From NCBI GenBank assembly GCA_017549085.1, contig JAFYVO010000203.1, positions 1 through 10,975 on the forward strand: 10,975 bases of DNA. Reading direction: 5' to 3'. The translations under genes were made by a program, and so were the position numbers. Numbering within the stretch: the stretch's first letter is position 1; every line of letters starts with the position of its first letter. Of this stretch, positions 1-6,446 are shown one piece after another. The stretch is from Thermoguttaceae bacterium. Lineage in GTDB: Bacteria > Planctomycetota > Planctomycetia > Pirellulales > Thermoguttaceae. The notes under the pieces are model-generated. The model was not told the origin of the DNA, made no database searches, and saw only the letters and a list, made by a program, of their open reading frames with translations.

Positions 1-690
1 AAGGACTTCGTTGTTGCCGGCGATATCGGCTGCTACACACTGGGTGCTGCCGCTCCCCTGAGTGCCATCGACTCCGTTGTCTGCATGGGCGGCGGCTTTA
101 CCGTCGCGCACGGGATCGACCGCGCCAAGAACGACCGTCCGGTCGTCGGAATCGTCGGCGACTCGACGTTCTTCCACTCCGGGATCACGGGTCTCCTCGA
201 CGTCGCTTATAATAAGGGCGGCGCGACGCTCGTCGTCTTGGACAACCGCGTTACGGCGATGACCGGACACCAAGAGAACCCCGGTTCCGGCAAGACGCTC
301 CTCGGCGAAGAAACGTTCGCCGCGTCGGTCGCCGAAATCGCGAAAGCGGCCGGGTTTAAGAACGTCGTCGAAGTCAATCCTCGCGACTTGGCGCAAACGA
401 CCGCCGCGCTGAAAACGGCGATCGAATCGCCGGAACCTTGGCTGATCGTCGCGAAAGAGCCGTGCCCGCTCGCGTACCGCAAAAAGATCGAAAAGGTTTA
501 CGCCGTCGATCAAGACAAGTGCAAGAAATGCGGCGCTTGCGTGAAGCTCGGCTGCCCGGCGATCGAACGCGCCGCCGACAAAACCGTTAGCGTCAACCCG
601 GCGTTCTGCGTCGACTGCAAACTTTGCGAACAAGTCTGCAAATTCGACGCGCTGAAAGAAATCGACGTCAAAATGGGAGGGCTCGTCTGA
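1..690 (+). CDS. iorA: Indolepyruvate ferredoxin oxidoreductase, alpha subunit (C-terminal 229 residues; start lies before the window)
   Basis: IorA with IorB oxidatively decarboxylates aryl-2-oxoacids such as indolepyruvate to acyl-CoA, reducing ferredoxin, in the cytoplasm of anaerobes. The frame is open from base 1, so the 5' end is outside. Residues below are numbered from base 1. The thiamine-diphosphate-binding domain shows GDIGCYTLG (7-15), a GDS turn (53-55) and LDNRVTAMTGHQENPG (80-95), typical of this subunit. The C-terminus is a two-[4Fe-4S] ferredoxin domain: Cys 174, 177, 180, 185 (the last followed by Pro) and Cys 203, 206, 209, 213. Both cluster motifs are complete. The stop TGA shares one base with the iorB start (TGATG), so the two are probably translationally coupled. 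The related alternative, another 2-oxoacid:ferredoxin oxidoreductase of the same fold, is less likely given the fused ferredoxin domain and the partner gene. Confidence 0.93.
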   Translation, partial: KDFVVAGDIGCYTLGAAAPLSAIDSVVCMGGGFTVAHGIDRAKNDRPVVGIVGDSTFFHSGITGLLDVAYNKGGATLVVLDNRVTAMTGHQENPGSGKTLLGEETFAASVAEIAKAAGFKNVVEVNPRDLAQTTAALKTAIESPEPWLIVAKEPCPLAYRKKIEKVYAVDQDKCKKCGACVKLGCPAIERAADKTVSVNPAFCVDCKLCEQVCKFDALKEIDVKMGGLV

Positions 691-1286
691 TGACCCAACA
701 AAATGCGAATAACACGACGAGCGTCGTTCTCGTCGGCGTCGGCGGTCAAGGGATTTTGCTCGCCAGCGCGATCGTCGCTCAAGCGGCGCTCGACTCCGGT
801 TACGACGTGAAAACGAACGAAATTCACGGGATGGCGCAACGCGGCGGCTCCGTCGTCGCTCAAATTCGTTACGGCGAAAAGATTTACAGCCCGTTAATCC
901 CTAGGGGAACCGCGTCGGTTTTGGCGTCCCTTGAACGCGTCGAATCGTTGCGTTACGTCGACTATTTGGCGCCGAACGGTCTCGCGGTCGTTTCCGACCA
1001 AATCATCGTCCCGACGACCGTTTCGACCGGCGCCGCCGTTTACCCGACGCTCGACGAAGAAACGCTTCGCAAGTACTTCCCGCGCTTGGTTTACGTCGGC
1101 GCCGTCGAACGCGCCGCCGAACTCGGGAACGCTCGCGCCGCGAACTCGATTTTGCTCGGCGCTCTGTCGACGCAGCTCGATCTTTCGCTCGACGCTTGGG
1201 AAGGCGCGATCTCAAAGCGCGTCAAACCGGCGTTCGTCGATGTCAACCTGAAAGCGTTCCACCTCGGGCGCGAACTCGCCAAATAA
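690..1286 (+). CDS. iorB: Indolepyruvate ferredoxin oxidoreductase, beta subunit
   Basis: This is the 198-residue gamma-type partner of IorA, of normal length for the family, in the 2-oxoacid:ferredoxin oxidoreductase catalytic domain family. Visible motifs are GVGGQG (16-21) near the N-terminus and HGMAQRGG (46-53), the signature that contacts the partner and cofactor site. The ATG at 690 is chosen over an in-frame upstream start at 624. It overlaps the iorA stop, has a GGGAGG Shine-Dalgarno sequence at 675-680 with 9-nt spacing, and puts the SVVLVGVGGQG strand at the expected distance from the N-terminus. It is co-transcribed with iorA. In the cell it should act as an obligate heterodimer or heterotetramer with IorA. 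Confidence 0.93.
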   Translation: MTQQNANNTTSVVLVGVGGQGILLASAIVAQAALDSGYDVKTNEIHGMAQRGGSVVAQIRYGEKIYSPLIPRGTASVLASLERVESLRYVDYLAPNGLAVVSDQIIVPTTVSTGAAVYPTLDEETLRKYFPRLVYVGAVERAAELGNARAANSILLGALSTQLDLSLDAWEGAISKRVKPAFVDVNLKAFHLGRELAK

Positions 1287-1304
1287 CGCGACTTACCCGT
1301 TAGC

Positions 1305-1363
1305 GACGCCGTTCGAACGTCGAAACCGTTTTGCGCGATTTCGACGCTCGGCGGCGTTCTTTT
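1305..1363 (+). terminator. Possible terminator after iorAB
   Basis: A two-tier stem lies just after the iorB stop. The outer arms are 1305-1311 and 1352-1358 (7 bp, one G-U pair). The inner arms CGTCGAAA (1318-1325) and TTTCGACG (1339-1346) match perfectly over 8 bp. The outer arm is followed by a short T run at 1360-1363. The internal loops are asymmetric and the T run is short, so this could instead be a processing or stability hairpin. Confidence 0.4.
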
Positions 1364-1383
1364 CTCCCGGCGCTTTTCGCGCC

Positions 1384-1406
1384 CTAAAAATCGGCCTGAC
1401 TTTTAG
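1384..1406. promoter_or_regulatory. Short inverted repeat in the fprA leader
   Basis: CTAAAA (1384-1389) and TTTTAG (1401-1406) are a perfect 6-bp inverted repeat with an 11-bp spacer, ending 17 bp before the fprA start. It could be an operator for a redox or metal regulator, or a small mRNA hairpin. The repeat is short and could be chance; no clear -35/-10 pair was found beside it. A weak GCGAGAA at 1412-1418 is the only SD-like sequence for fprA. Confidence 0.2.
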
Positions 1407-1423
1407 CGAAAGCGAGAAAACAT

Positions 1424-2656
1424 ATGAATTTACGCGCGGAACTGAAAAAGAATATCGATTGGGTCGGTTACGTCGACTACGGCGTCCGCGACTTCCACAG
1501 CTACGACACGCACCGCGGCGCGACGTACAACGCTTACCTCGTCCGCGACGAAAAAACGGCGCTGATCGACACGGTGAAGGGCCCGTTCGCGCCGCAACTG
1601 TTACACAACATCGCCGCGTTAACCGATTTAGACAAAGTCGATTACGTCGTTTGCAACCACGCCGAACTCGACCACTCCGGCGCGCTTCCGGCGGTGATGG
1701 CGGCCTGTCCGAACGCGACGCTCGTCTGCAACGCCAAGTGCCTGGAAACGCTCGCCGGTCTCTTCGACATCTCCGGCTGGAAAACGCAAATCGTCGCGTC
1801 CGGCGACACGTTAAACCTTGGTTCGCGGTCGCTTACGTTCGTCAACATTCCGATGGTTCACTGGCCGGAATCGATGGTTTCGTATATGCCGGAAGAGAAA
1901 ATTCTCTTCTCGAACGACGCCTTTGGGCAACACCTCGCGACGTCGGAGCGTTTCGTCGACGAGTACGACCTCGCGAAGGTTCTCGAAGAAGCGAAAAGCT
2001 ACTACGCGAACATCGTTACGCCGTACGGTCGCCAAGTATTGAAGACGCTCGAAGTCGCGTCGCAACTCGAAATCGAAACGATCGCGCCGAGCCACGGCCT
2101 CATTTGGCGCGGGAACTGCGACGTCATCGTAAACGCTTACGCTAAATGGGCTTCCGGCCAATACGCGCCGAAAGTTCTCGTTATTTACGACACGATGTGG
2201 CAAAGCACGGAGCAAATGGCCGAGGAGATTTACGCCGGGGCCGTCGCGTTCAACGAAACGCTTCCGGCGGACGCGCCGCGCTTGGACGTTCAAATGATGC
2301 ACGCGCGCCGCACGACGCTGACCCGCTTGGCGACCGAAGCGCTCGACGCCGCCGCGATCGCGTTCGGAAGCGCGACGCTCAACGCGAACTTAATGCCGGC
2401 GATGGGCGCCGTTCTCGCGTATTTCCAAGGACTTAAGTTCCGCGAAAAAGCGGCGCTCTCGTTCGGTTCCTTCGGTTGGGGCCCGGGCGGCGCCGAAGCG
2501 ATTCAAAAGGCACTCGAAAACGATCTCAAGTACCCGACGCTCGGCGCGCCGCTCAAGTCGAAACTCCGCCCGACGCCGGAAATTCTTCGCCAATGCCGCG
2601 AAGCGGGGGCCGCGTTGGCCGCCGAGGCTTGGCGCCGTTGCGAAGCCGACCGTTAA
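1424..2656 (+). CDS. fprA: A-type flavoprotein (flavo-diiron protein; O2/NO reductase)
   Basis: This 410-residue cytoplasmic enzyme reduces O2 to water (or NO to N2O), protecting anaerobic metabolism. It has the normal size for a two-domain class A flavo-diiron protein without fused rubredoxin. The N-terminal metallo-beta-lactamase-like domain (about 1-250) keeps every diiron ligand position: H79, E81, D83 (in HAELDH), H146, D165 and H224. The C-terminal flavodoxin domain (about 250-405) has the FMN phosphate loop YDTMWQST (255-262), a second loop at FGSATLNANL (314-323), and SFGSFGWGPGG (346-356). The ATG at 1424 starts right at the family's typical N-terminus. It lies 137 bp after iorB on the same strand. 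Its usual donor, rubredoxin, is not encoded in the window, so reduction depends on a distant gene or another donor. Whether O2 or NO is preferred cannot be read from the sequence. Confidence 0.94.
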   Translation: MNLRAELKKNIDWVGYVDYGVRDFHSYDTHRGATYNAYLVRDEKTALIDTVKGPFAPQLLHNIAALTDLDKVDYVVCNHAELDHSGALPAVMAACPNATLVCNAKCLETLAGLFDISGWKTQIVASGDTLNLGSRSLTFVNIPMVHWPESMVSYMPEEKILFSNDAFGQHLATSERFVDEYDLAKVLEEAKSYYANIVTPYGRQVLKTLEVASQLEIETIAPSHGLIWRGNCDVIVNAYAKWASGQYAPKVLVIYDTMWQSTEQMAEEIYAGAVAFNETLPADAPRLDVQMMHARRTTLTRLATEALDAAAIAFGSATLNANLMPAMGAVLAYFQGLKFREKAALSFGSFGWGPGGAEAIQKALENDLKYPTLGAPLKSKLRPTPEILRQCREAGAALAAEAWRRCEADR

Positions 2657-2668
2657 TCGCCGCCGCTC

Positions 2669-2700
2669 AAACGCCGCGCTCGATTAACCGCTCAACCTCC
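2669..2700. repeat. Likely single copy of the C-rich intergenic repeat
   Basis: This 32-bp stretch begins AAACGCCGC, as do most units of the array at 8518-8796, and ends with AACCGCTCAACCTCC (2686-2700), a 15-mer found exactly at 8528-8542 inside that array. It lies between the fprA stop and its terminator, starting 13 bp after the stop codon. The exact match is the evidence; membership of one repeat family is inferred. Confidence 0.5.
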
Positions 2701-2731
2701 AAGCCGCGAAGCTCCGTTTCGCGGCTTTTTT
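2701..2731 (+). terminator. Rho-independent terminator after fprA
   Basis: Arms AAGCCGCGAA (2701-2710) and TTCGCGGCTT (2718-2727) are a perfect 10-bp stem around a 7-nt loop, running straight into a six-T tract (2726-2731). It ends the fprA transcript and separates it from the small heat-shock genes. Confidence 0.88.
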
Positions 2732-2777
2732 CTTTCCTGCGCCGCCCGCCGCGTCGTAATATTTCGCGTCTTTTCCC

Positions 2778-2802
2778 TTGTTTAACAATTTCGCCCTAAA
2801 AT
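2778..2802 (+). promoter_or_regulatory. Candidate promoter/operator for the small heat-shock genes
   Basis: TTGTTTAACAA (2778-2788) is an 11-bp interrupted palindrome (TTGTT-T-AACAA) followed by TAAAAT (2797-2802). TTGTTT and TAAAAT could be -35 and -10 elements, but the 13-bp spacing is too short for a standard housekeeping promoter. The CCCTTG...GCCCTAAAAT arrangement faintly recalls heat-shock sigma promoters (CCCTTGAA / CCCCAT), again with short spacing. No CIRCE element (TTAGCACTC-N9-GAGTGCTAA) is present. The leader to 2920 is about 110 nt. Confidence 0.3.
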
Positions 2803-2919
2803 ACGGTCGACGTTCTTCCCGCGCGCCGAAGCCGAACCTCTCGGCCCAACGCGCTACTTAACGCTTAACGCGTCGCCGCCCGAACGCTTCGCTCGAACGG
2901 CGCGCAAGAAAGGAAAATA

Positions 2920-3438
2920 ATGTTGACCGACTATCTCGTTCCGCGAGGTTACTCCTTCGCGGCGCCGCTCGATTTGCGTCGCGGCAAAAACCGCTTTTTC
3001 TCCGACTTAACGTCCGAAACGCGCGGCGGGCTTTCCTTCGCGGCGCTCGAAAACCGTTCCGCCCCTAGCGTTTGGGAAACGCCGGACGAATATTTCGTCG
3101 AAGTCGCCGCTCCGGGGCTCGCCGACGACGCCGTTTCGGTCGAAATCGCCGGTTCGGAGTTGACGATCGTCCTTCGTCGGGCGACGGAAAGCGACGAAAC
3201 CGAGAAAGGGCGTTATTGGCGACGCGAACGAGCGCAAGGAGACGCGACGTTCGCCGTCTCTTTCCCGAGCGCCGTCGACGCCGAACGCGCCGAAGCGCGG
3301 CTTGAACGAGGCGTTTTGCTCCTTAAAGTCCCGAAAATGGAGAAAGCGCGCGTCAAAAGAATCGACGTTAACAAAACGCCGACGCTCGACGTCTCGCAAA
3401 CTCGCGCCGAACTCCCCCAAGAAAACGCCGACGCTTAA
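2920..3438 (+). CDS. Small heat-shock protein, Hsp20/alpha-crystallin family (first of pair)
   Basis: An ATP-independent holdase of 172 residues that binds unfolding proteins in the cytoplasm. The alpha-crystallin domain spans about residues 49-150, from SVWETPDEYFVEVAAPGL to the end of the last strand. The conserved A-x-x-x-x-G-V-L-type element reads LERGVLLLKVPK (128-139) and the C-terminal I/V-x-I/V-like element is IDV (148-150). The N-terminal 48 residues are a variable oligomerisation arm, and the last 22 residues are polar. The protein has no cysteine, unlike its neighbour. The ATG at 2920 has GAAAGGA (2908-2914) with 5-nt spacing. It is the first gene of a two-gene unit; the intergenic gap to the second is 16 bp. 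Confidence 0.9.
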   Translation: MLTDYLVPRGYSFAAPLDLRRGKNRFFSDLTSETRGGLSFAALENRSAPSVWETPDEYFVEVAAPGLADDAVSVEIAGSELTIVLRRATESDETEKGRYWRRERAQGDATFAVSFPSAVDAERAEARLERGVLLLKVPKMEKARVKRIDVNKTPTLDVSQTRAELPQENADA

Positions 3439-3454
3439 AAAAGGAGAAAACGCA

Positions 3455-3886
3455 ATGAAGACTGCCGCCGAACACGACGCGCCCGCTTGCAAAAACGCCT
3501 CGACCGCCCTCGTCGACGAAACGTCGGAACGCCGCGAACGTTGCGCGCCGTCCGTCGACGTCGTCGAATTTAACGACGCTTATATGGTAATCGCCGAAAT
3601 GCCGGGCGTTTGCGACGATTCCGTCGACGTTGATTTCCAAAACGGCGAACTAACGATTTTCGGTCGCGTCGCCGAATGCCGCCGCCGAGAAGACGCGACG
3701 CGCCGAACCGCCGGCTTTGAACCGAAAGATTATCTTCGCTCGTTCCGAGTCGGCCCCTCGATCGACTCCGATAAAATCGAAGCGAATTTTCGCGACGGTC
3801 TGCTGACGTTGCGCTTGCCGAAACGTCAAGAAATCCAACCGCGCAAAATCGCGATCAACCGAAAAAGCGACGAAAGCGAATCCTAA
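3455..3886 (+). CDS. Small heat-shock protein, Hsp20/alpha-crystallin family (second of pair)
   Basis: A 143-residue holdase paralogous to the preceding gene product. The alpha-crystallin domain covers about residues 31-135: APSVDVVEFNDAYMVIAEMPG at the start, then the conserved FRDGLLTLRLPK (112-123) and a final KIAI strand. An upstream in-frame TTG at 3302 exists but lies inside the first gene. The ATG at 3455 has a strong AAGGAG (3441-3446) with 8-nt spacing, so it is the start. It carries four cysteines (C12, C30, C53, C75), whereas the first gene product has none. The pair has clearly diverged in sequence, so they may form mixed oligomers or have separate clients; that is inference. Transcription should stop at the hairpin about 90 bp downstream. 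Confidence 0.9.
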   Translation: MKTAAEHDAPACKNASTALVDETSERRERCAPSVDVVEFNDAYMVIAEMPGVCDDSVDVDFQNGELTIFGRVAECRRREDATRRTAGFEPKDYLRSFRVGPSIDSDKIEANFRDGLLTLRLPKRQEIQPRKIAINRKSDESES

Positions 3887-3974
3887 CGCATTAAACGGCG
3901 GCGCTTAACGCTTTCAAGTTCGACGCGTTCCAACTCCGACGCCGTCGACCTAAGTTTCGCGCCGCTTCGACGAC

Positions 3975-4020
3975 AAAAAAAGACGACGTTCTCCGAAGAA
4001 AACGTCGTCTTTTCGTTTTA
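3975..4020. terminator. Bidirectional terminator between the hsp20 pair and rpsA
   Basis: Arms 3978-3990 (AAAAGACGACGTT) and 4001-4013 (AACGTCGTCTTTT) form a perfect 13-bp stem with a 10-nt loop. On the plus strand it is followed by TTTTCGTTTT, ending the heat-shock unit. On the minus strand the seven A residues at 3975-3981 become a TTTTTTT tract, ending rpsA. It sits between two convergent transcripts. Confidence 0.9.
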
Positions 4021-4030
4021 TCGCGCTCTC

Positions 4031-4056
4031 AACGCCGCCTGCGTTCAAACGGCGTT
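4031..4056 (-). other. Extra hairpin just after the rpsA stop
   Basis: AACGCCG (4031-4037) and CGGCGTT (4050-4056) are a perfect 7-bp inverted repeat with a 12-nt loop, 19 bp beyond the rpsA stop codon. It has no T tract, so it is more likely a 3'-end stability element or part of the terminator region than a terminator itself. Confidence 0.35.
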
Positions 4057-4075
4057 AAGGAAACCGCGCTTAAAA

Positions 4076-5848
4076 TCACTCTTGGCCCGGGAGCTTGAAG
4101 AGCGGCCCGGCGTCGCCGCCCATACCGCCCTTGAGGTTTTCCGGTTTGACGGTCGGAGTCGAGGTAACGACCGGAGCTTCTTCTTCGGCGGCCGCTTCGG
4201 CTTCTTCGTCGGTCCATTCGGCGCGTTTGCGGGAGAGACCGATCTTGCGTTCGTCGGCGTCGACGCGGAGAACCATCACTTCGATTTCTTCGTCGACTTT
4301 GACGACGTCTTCCGGATTTTCAACCTTGTGGTTGGCGAGTTCCGAAATGTGAAGGAGACCTTCGAGGTCGTCTTCCAAGCTGACGAAAACGCCGAAGTTG
4401 GTGATCTTCGTAACCTTACCGGTAACGATTTGGTTCGGCTTGTATTTTTCCGGAATGCGGGTAACCCACGGGTCTTCCGAGAGTTGTTTCAAGCCGAGCG
4501 CGATACGGCGGCTCTTCTTGTCGACCGAGGTGACAACGCATTCGATTTCGTCGTTCTTGCGGACGACTTCGCTCGGGTGCGTGATCTTGCGGACCCAGCT
4601 CATGTCGCTGACGTGAAGCAAACCGTCGATGCCTTCTTCGATTTCGATGAAGGCGCCGTAGTTGGTGAGGTTGCGGACGACGCCCTTGACGCGCATGCCG
4701 ACCGGGTATTTTTGATCGACCGTTTCCCACGGGTTGCTCGTCGTTTGTTTGACGCCGAGGGAAATTTCTTGTTTTTCCTTGTTAATGCCAAGGATGACGA
4801 CGTCGATTTCTTGCCCTTGCGAAAGAATTTCGTTCGGGTGATTGATGCGTTTGGTCCAGGACATTTCGCTGATGTGGACGAGGCCTTCGACGCCTTCTTC
4901 CAACTTAACGAACGCGCCGTAGGTCATGACGTTGACGACGACGCCCTTGACTTTCGCGCCGATCGGGTATTTCTCTTCGACGTGTTCCCACGGGCTCGGG
5001 GTCTTTTGCTTCAAACCGAGCGAAATCTTTTCCTTTTCGTAATCGATTTGGAGAACCATAACTTCGATCTTTTGATCGATTTTGACGAGTTCTTTCGGGT
5101 CGGTGATGCGGCCCCAGCTCATGTCCGTGATGTGGAGCAAACCGTCGATGCCGCCCAGGTCGATGAACGCGCCGAATTCGGCGATGTTCTTGACGGTACC
5201 TTCGCGAATTTGACCGACTTCGAGTTCGTTGAGCAACGAGGTCTTCTTTTCGGCGCGTTCTTGTTCGATGAGAGCGCGACGGCTGACGACGATGTTGCGA
5301 CGGGTTTCGTCGATCTTGAGAACGACGCACTTGATCGTTTGGTCGATGAATTCGCTGATGTCGGACGGACGGCGAACGTCGACTTGGCTGGCCGGGAGGA
5401 AAACGTTGACGCCGATATCGACGAGAAGACCGCCCTTGATCTTCTTCGTAACTTTACCGTCGACGACGTCGCCTTCCTTGACGCGTTGCATCATATCGTT
5501 CCAGGCTTCGATCTTCGCGGCCTTGCGCTTGCTGAGAACGATCATACCGCGCGCGGAAACGTCTTCGCCGGTCATCGTATCTTCGAGTTCTTCGACGAGA
5601 ACCTTAACTTTGTCGCCCGGTTTCGGAGCTTCTTCGTCTTCTTCCCATTCCGAAACGGGGATGGCGCCTTCGCTCTTATAACCGACGTCGACGATGACGA
5701 ATTCTTTTTCGATGCGGACGACGGTCCCTTCGATGAGTTGATTCAACGAAATTTCAGCGTCGGCGCCGTAATACGCGAGGAGGTCTTCTTCGAGAACGAA
5801 GTCTTCGATGTTGTTGTCCAAACCGCGAATCAGAGTACGATTAACCAC
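4076..5848 (-). CDS. rpsA: 30S ribosomal protein S1
   Basis: S1 binds mRNA and helps load it on the 30S subunit. This 590-residue protein has six S1 (OB-fold) repeats, at about 37-108, 127-193, 212-282, 297-370, 384-457 and 473-543. Repeats 3-6 carry the strong RNA-binding pattern (for example YGAFVKLEEGVEGLVHISEM), while repeats 1 and 2 are more divergent, as expected for the ribosome-binding end. Repeats 4 and 5 are especially alike. An acidic, Glu/Ala-rich tail (545-562) is followed by a Gly-rich end. The start is GTG: it has AGGA with 8-nt spacing, there is no closer ATG, and an in-frame TGA lies 24 nt upstream. A hairpin in the leader suggests control of its own mRNA. The opposite strand carries a 601-codon open frame that is a composition artefact. 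Confidence 0.96.
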   Translation of the reverse strand: MVNRTLIRGLDNNIEDFVLEEDLLAYYGADAEISLNQLIEGTVVRIEKEFVIVDVGYKSEGAIPVSEWEEDEEAPKPGDKVKVLVEELEDTMTGEDVSARGMIVLSKRKAAKIEAWNDMMQRVKEGDVVDGKVTKKIKGGLLVDIGVNVFLPASQVDVRRPSDISEFIDQTIKCVVLKIDETRRNIVVSRRALIEQERAEKKTSLLNELEVGQIREGTVKNIAEFGAFIDLGGIDGLLHITDMSWGRITDPKELVKIDQKIEVMVLQIDYEKEKISLGLKQKTPSPWEHVEEKYPIGAKVKGVVVNVMTYGAFVKLEEGVEGLVHISEMSWTKRINHPNEILSQGQEIDVVILGINKEKQEISLGVKQTTSNPWETVDQKYPVGMRVKGVVRNLTNYGAFIEIEEGIDGLLHVSDMSWVRKITHPSEVVRKNDEIECVVTSVDKKSRRIALGLKQLSEDPWVTRIPEKYKPNQIVTGKVTKITNFGVFVSLEDDLEGLLHISELANHKVENPEDVVKVDEEIEVMVLRVDADERKIGLSRKRAEWTDEEAEAAAEEEAPVVTSTPTVKPENLKGGMGGDAGPLFKLPGQE

Positions 5849-5900
5849 TACAAAATTCCTAAATTGGTGAAGTCATTTACCGGATAAAACGAAACGGACG

Positions 5901-5953
5901 CGCCAAAAAGGACGCGGGAAGCCGCCGCGCGACGGGAAACCGTCCTTTTGGCG
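5901..5953 (-). promoter_or_regulatory. Structured element in the rpsA leader
   Basis: Read on the minus strand, CGCCAAAAGGACG and CGTCCTTTTTGGCG (plus-strand 5941-5953 and 5901-5914) pair over 13 bp with one bulged base, around a 26-nt GC-rich loop. It sits about 53 nt before the GTG start. No T tract follows on either strand, so it is not a simple terminator. S1 represses its own mRNA in other bacteria, so a translational control element is a reasonable inference. Confidence 0.5.
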
Positions 5954-6003
5954 GCGCAAGCGATTTCGCTTCATCCCCAATAAAAAACAGGGTGGAAACT
6001 TAA

Positions 6004-6040
6004 CGGCGTTCTTTACGTCGCGAACGCCGCGAACATTTTA
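6004..6040 (-). promoter_or_regulatory. Possible rpsA promoter -10 and 5'-end hairpin
   Basis: On the minus strand, TAAAAT (6040-6035) follows a long A-rich tract (6063-6041) and is followed by an 8-bp inverted repeat, GCGAACGCCG-side arm 6029-6022 and CGGCGTTC arm 6011-6004, with a 10-nt loop. If TAAAAT is the -10, transcription would begin near 6028 and the hairpin would cap the 5' end of a 180-nt leader. No convincing -35 is visible; the A-rich tract could act as an UP element. Confidence 0.3.
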
Positions 6041-6071
6041 ATTTTTTACTTTTTTGTTTTTTCGTCGAACC

Positions 6072-6245
6072 TTAATTTCGGCGACCGGCGACGCGACCGG
6101 CGAAAACGCCTCGTTCCGACGCGCTCGTCGTCGAGCGCTTTAACGATTCAACGAGAGCCGCCGTCGTTCGCGCCGCGTCTTCGCTCAAATTTTCCAAATT
6201 AGTTGAAAAATCTCCGAGAAGACGCCGAATGATAAAACGACGCAT
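6072..6245 (-). CDS. Possible small protein, 57 residues (uncertain)
   Basis: From the ATG at 6245 the minus strand encodes 57 residues beginning MRRFIIRRLLGDF. The rest is polar, and the C-terminal third is rich in Arg and Gly. Its codons (GCG, ACG, TCG, CGC, GAA) look like those of neighbouring genes, which is the only support. There is no SD, no recognised family, and the frame continues upstream through AT-rich inverted-repeat sequence that is clearly not coding-like. It lies upstream of and in the same direction as rpsA. It may well be chance in a CG-rich genome. Confidence 0.15.
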   Translation of the reverse strand: MRRFIIRRLLGDFSTNLENLSEDAARTTAALVESLKRSTTSASERGVFAGRVAGRRN

Positions 6246-6259
6246 TGTTATTTTAACAA
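6245..6259. repeat. Perfect palindrome TTGTTA-TTT-TAACAA
   Basis: Six-bp arms with a 3-bp centre. The TTGTT/AACAA half-sites are the same as in the palindrome upstream of the heat-shock pair (2778-2788), though with different spacing. It could be an operator for the divergent rpsA or PTPS promoters, or AT-rich chance. Confidence 0.35.
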
Positions 6260-6292
6260 ACGGTTTCAATAGCGCAAGCGGAGGGCGGCGGC

Positions 6293-6324
6293 TTTTTTCA
6301 AAACTTTTAAGAATTTTGAAAAAA
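6293..6324. repeat. AT-rich 11-bp inverted repeat
   Basis: TTTTTTCAAAA (6293-6303) and TTTTGAAAAAA (6314-6324) are perfect complements with a 10-nt centre. The surrounding bases are among the most AT-rich in the window, between divergent genes. It is followed by another eight-T run (6331-6338). This could be a protein-binding site, a cruciform or a weak terminator; nothing decides between these. Confidence 0.5.
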
Positions 6325-6383
6325 TACTTATTTTTTTTCACGCCGAAGCCGTTTAATCGACGTTTTCCCTTCATTCTTCCCGC

Positions 6384-6446
6384 CAACGCTCAACCGTGCC
6401 AACTGCCCAATTTACCCATTTTCCCCAGTTTTACCCATTATTTCCT
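6384..6446. repeat. C-rich, G-poor tract with internal direct repeats, before the PTPS gene
   Basis: TTTACCCATT occurs twice (6411-6420 and 6430-6439), 19 bp apart. The tract also holds CCCAATTT (6406-6413), which is found at 8763-8770, and CAACGCTCAACC, close to the CAACCGCTCAACC inside the 8518-8796 array. It looks like a diverged relative of that repeat family and runs up to the ATG at 6447, leaving no room for an SD sequence. Confidence 0.4.

Noticed and set aside
624..689. Upstream start for iorB at 624
   Set aside because: It lies within the ferredoxin domain of iorA; the ATG at 690 has a good SD and the family's usual N-terminus.
3302..3454. TTG at 3302 as the start of the second small heat-shock gene
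   Set aside because: It lies inside the first gene; the ATG at 3455 has a strong SD and gives a normal-length protein.
4082..5887. A 601-codon open frame on the plus strand, covering all of rpsA
   Set aside because: It is the antisense of a well-conserved ribosomal gene. The codon bias of this genome avoids TTA, CTA and TCA, which leaves the opposite strand free of stops; the predicted protein is rich in Asp, Phe and Val and resembles nothing.
6396..6446. GTG at 6396 as the start of the PTPS gene
   Set aside because: The extra 17 residues are encoded by C-rich repeat sequence, there is no SD, and the family's first strand begins just after the ATG at 6447.
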